Origin: Bacillota bacterium
Lineage (GTDB): Bacteria; Bacillota; Sulfobacillia; Sulfobacillales; JAIMBI01
DNA: 39,317 bases
Direction: 5' to 3'
Assembly: GCA_021795575.1 (NCBI GenBank)
Contig: JAJYPH010000011.1
Coordinates: 1 to 39,317 of the forward strand
The notes below the pieces were generated by a model. The model saw nothing but the letters and a program-made list of their open reading frames with translations, did no database searches and was not told the DNA's origin. Both the position numbers and the translations under genes were made by a program. Of this stretch, positions 38,528 through 39,317 are shown one piece after another; the stretch's first letter is position 1; the number at the start of each line of letters is the position of its first letter.

Positions 38528-39317
38528 GTGGGCGTACCAACTTCAGGCATTCAATTTGTGTTTCGGCTGTCGCTGCAGCGGGATGTGGCGGGTTTCGGGC
38601 AACTGCTGCGGGCCGTGGAGGCGCACGGCGGGGACGTCGTGGCGCTGGACTTGGTGAGAAGCGATGAGCACAGCACGGTGCGCGACCTGACGGTGGTGCT
38701 GCCGGCGATGGAGGTGCTGGGGCCGTTGTCCGCCGGGCTGCGGGCGCTGCCCGGCGTGCACATCGACAACGTGTCCGACCGCACCTTTCTCATGCATCTG
38801 GGAGGCAAAATTGAGATCCAGCCGCGCGTCCAGGTCAAAAACCGCGACGACTTGTCTCACGTATACACGCCCGGGGTGGCCCGCGTCGTCCAGGCCATCG
38901 CGGACGACCCCCAAAAAGCTTTTCAGCTGACGTTGAAGCGCAACACGGTGGCCATCGTGACGGATGGGACGGCCATCCTGGGCCTGGGCAACCTGGGTCC
39001 GCTGGCTGCCCTGCCGGTGATGGAGGGCAAGGCCGTGCTGTTTAAAAGTCTAGCGGGGGTGGACGCGTTTCCCATTTGCCTGGCCACCCAGGACGTGGAC
39101 GAACTGGTGGACACGATCACGCGCCTGGCGCCGTCGTTTGGCGGCATCAATCTGGAAGACATTGCAGCCCCGCGCTGCTTTGAGGTGGAGGCGCGTTTGT
39201 CGGAGCGCCTCGACATCCCCGTTTTTCACGACGACCAGCATGGCACGGCGGTGGTGATCCTGGCCGCGCTGATGAACGCGGCCCGCGTGGTGGGCAAGGA
39301 GCTGGCCCAACTGCGCG
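38528..39317 (+). CDS. ACT-domain malic enzyme (NAD-type), 3' end outside window
   Basis: The frame opens at GTG 38528, seven bases after GCAAGGGAGG, and runs off the right edge (263 codons visible). Residues 8-85 form an ACT domain (FVFRLSLQRDVAGFGQLLRA, then VALDLVRSDEHSTVRDLTV). The malic enzyme domain follows: SHVYTPGVARVVQAIADDP contains the catalytic Tyr, VAIVTDGTAILGLGNLGP, then GKAVLFKSLAGVDAFPI with the catalytic Lys, and INLEDIAAPRCFEVE plus FHDDQHGTAVVIL with the metal-binding Glu and Asp residues. It should oxidatively decarboxylate malate to pyruvate in the cytoplasm; the ACT domain suggests allosteric control by a small ligand. The cofactor-binding domain is mostly missing, so NAD versus NADP cannot be judged. 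Confidence 0.9.
   Translation, partial: MGVPTSGIQFVFRLSLQRDVAGFGQLLRAVEAHGGDVVALDLVRSDEHSTVRDLTVVLPAMEVLGPLSAGLRALPGVHIDNVSDRTFLMHLGGKIEIQPRVQVKNRDDLSHVYTPGVARVVQAIADDPQKAFQLTLKRNTVAIVTDGTAILGLGNLGPLAALPVMEGKAVLFKSLAGVDAFPICLATQDVDELVDTITRLAPSFGGINLEDIAAPRCFEVEARLSERLDIPVFHDDQHGTAVVILAALMNAARVVGKELAQLR

Noticed and set aside
1-39317. Search for CRISPR arrays, tRNA/rRNA genes, transposases and phage genes
   Set aside because: No regularly spaced repeats, cloverleaf-like segments, rRNA motifs, transposase DDE signatures or phage structural proteins could be seen.

Overview
This is a very GC-rich bacterial chromosome segment. It is densely packed, has strong Shine-Dalgarno sequences, and uses many GTG and TTG starts. 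There are no rRNA, tRNA, CRISPR or insertion-sequence signatures. The mix suggests a high-GC, possibly thermophilic or acidophilic Gram-positive-type bacterium, for example a Sulfobacillus/Thermaerobacter-like Bacillota. The evidence is a DUF4012 protein, GDP-heptose genes, DHA2 efflux, an ACT-malic enzyme, AIM24 and a b561/SUOX fusion. Actinobacteria or Chloroflexota cannot be excluded; the lineage is inference.

Region 1 (1-19133) is a surface-glycan locus. On the + strand, 13 genes run nearly without gaps, many with ATGA/GTGA stop-start overlaps: DUF4012 protein, a Wzx-like flippase, a complete set for GDP-D-glycero-alpha-D-manno-heptose (hddC, hddA, gmhA, gmhB), four glycosyltransferases, an unknown 176-aa protein, an alpha/alpha-toroid protein, an 820-aa secreted membrane-anchored protein and a GT-C-like polytopic protein. 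Two GT4 glycosyltransferases and a DUF1616 membrane protein follow on the - strand with their own promoters. Together they look like synthesis, export and surface presentation of a heptose-containing polysaccharide or S-layer/secondary cell-wall glycan.

Region 2 (19194-22740) holds a P-loop kinase-like protein, an unrecognised - strand protein, and a + strand run of Nudix hydrolase, AIM24 protein and membrane J-domain protein, closed by a long hairpin.

Region 3 (22749-29260) holds a Bax inhibitor-1 family protein, an aldehyde dehydrogenase/amidohydrolase pair, a roughly 0.9-kb gene-poor stretch with possible decayed coding fragments, and an orphan molybdopterin large subunit of the xanthine dehydrogenase family.

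Region 4 (29283-39317) holds two tiny membrane proteins, a marR-DHA2 efflux operon with a candidate operator, a HAD phosphatase, a PaaI-type thioesterase, an unknown 135-aa protein, an amidase, a membrane b561/sulfite-oxidase-like fusion with an internal twin-arginine motif, a quinone-oxidoreductase-like protein, a small basic protein and the 5' part of an ACT-domain malic enzyme that runs off the right edge.

Several promoters can be read directly. Four have a 17-nt spacer between -35 and -10. A second group has no recognisable -35 and shares an extended -10 beginning TGGTA.
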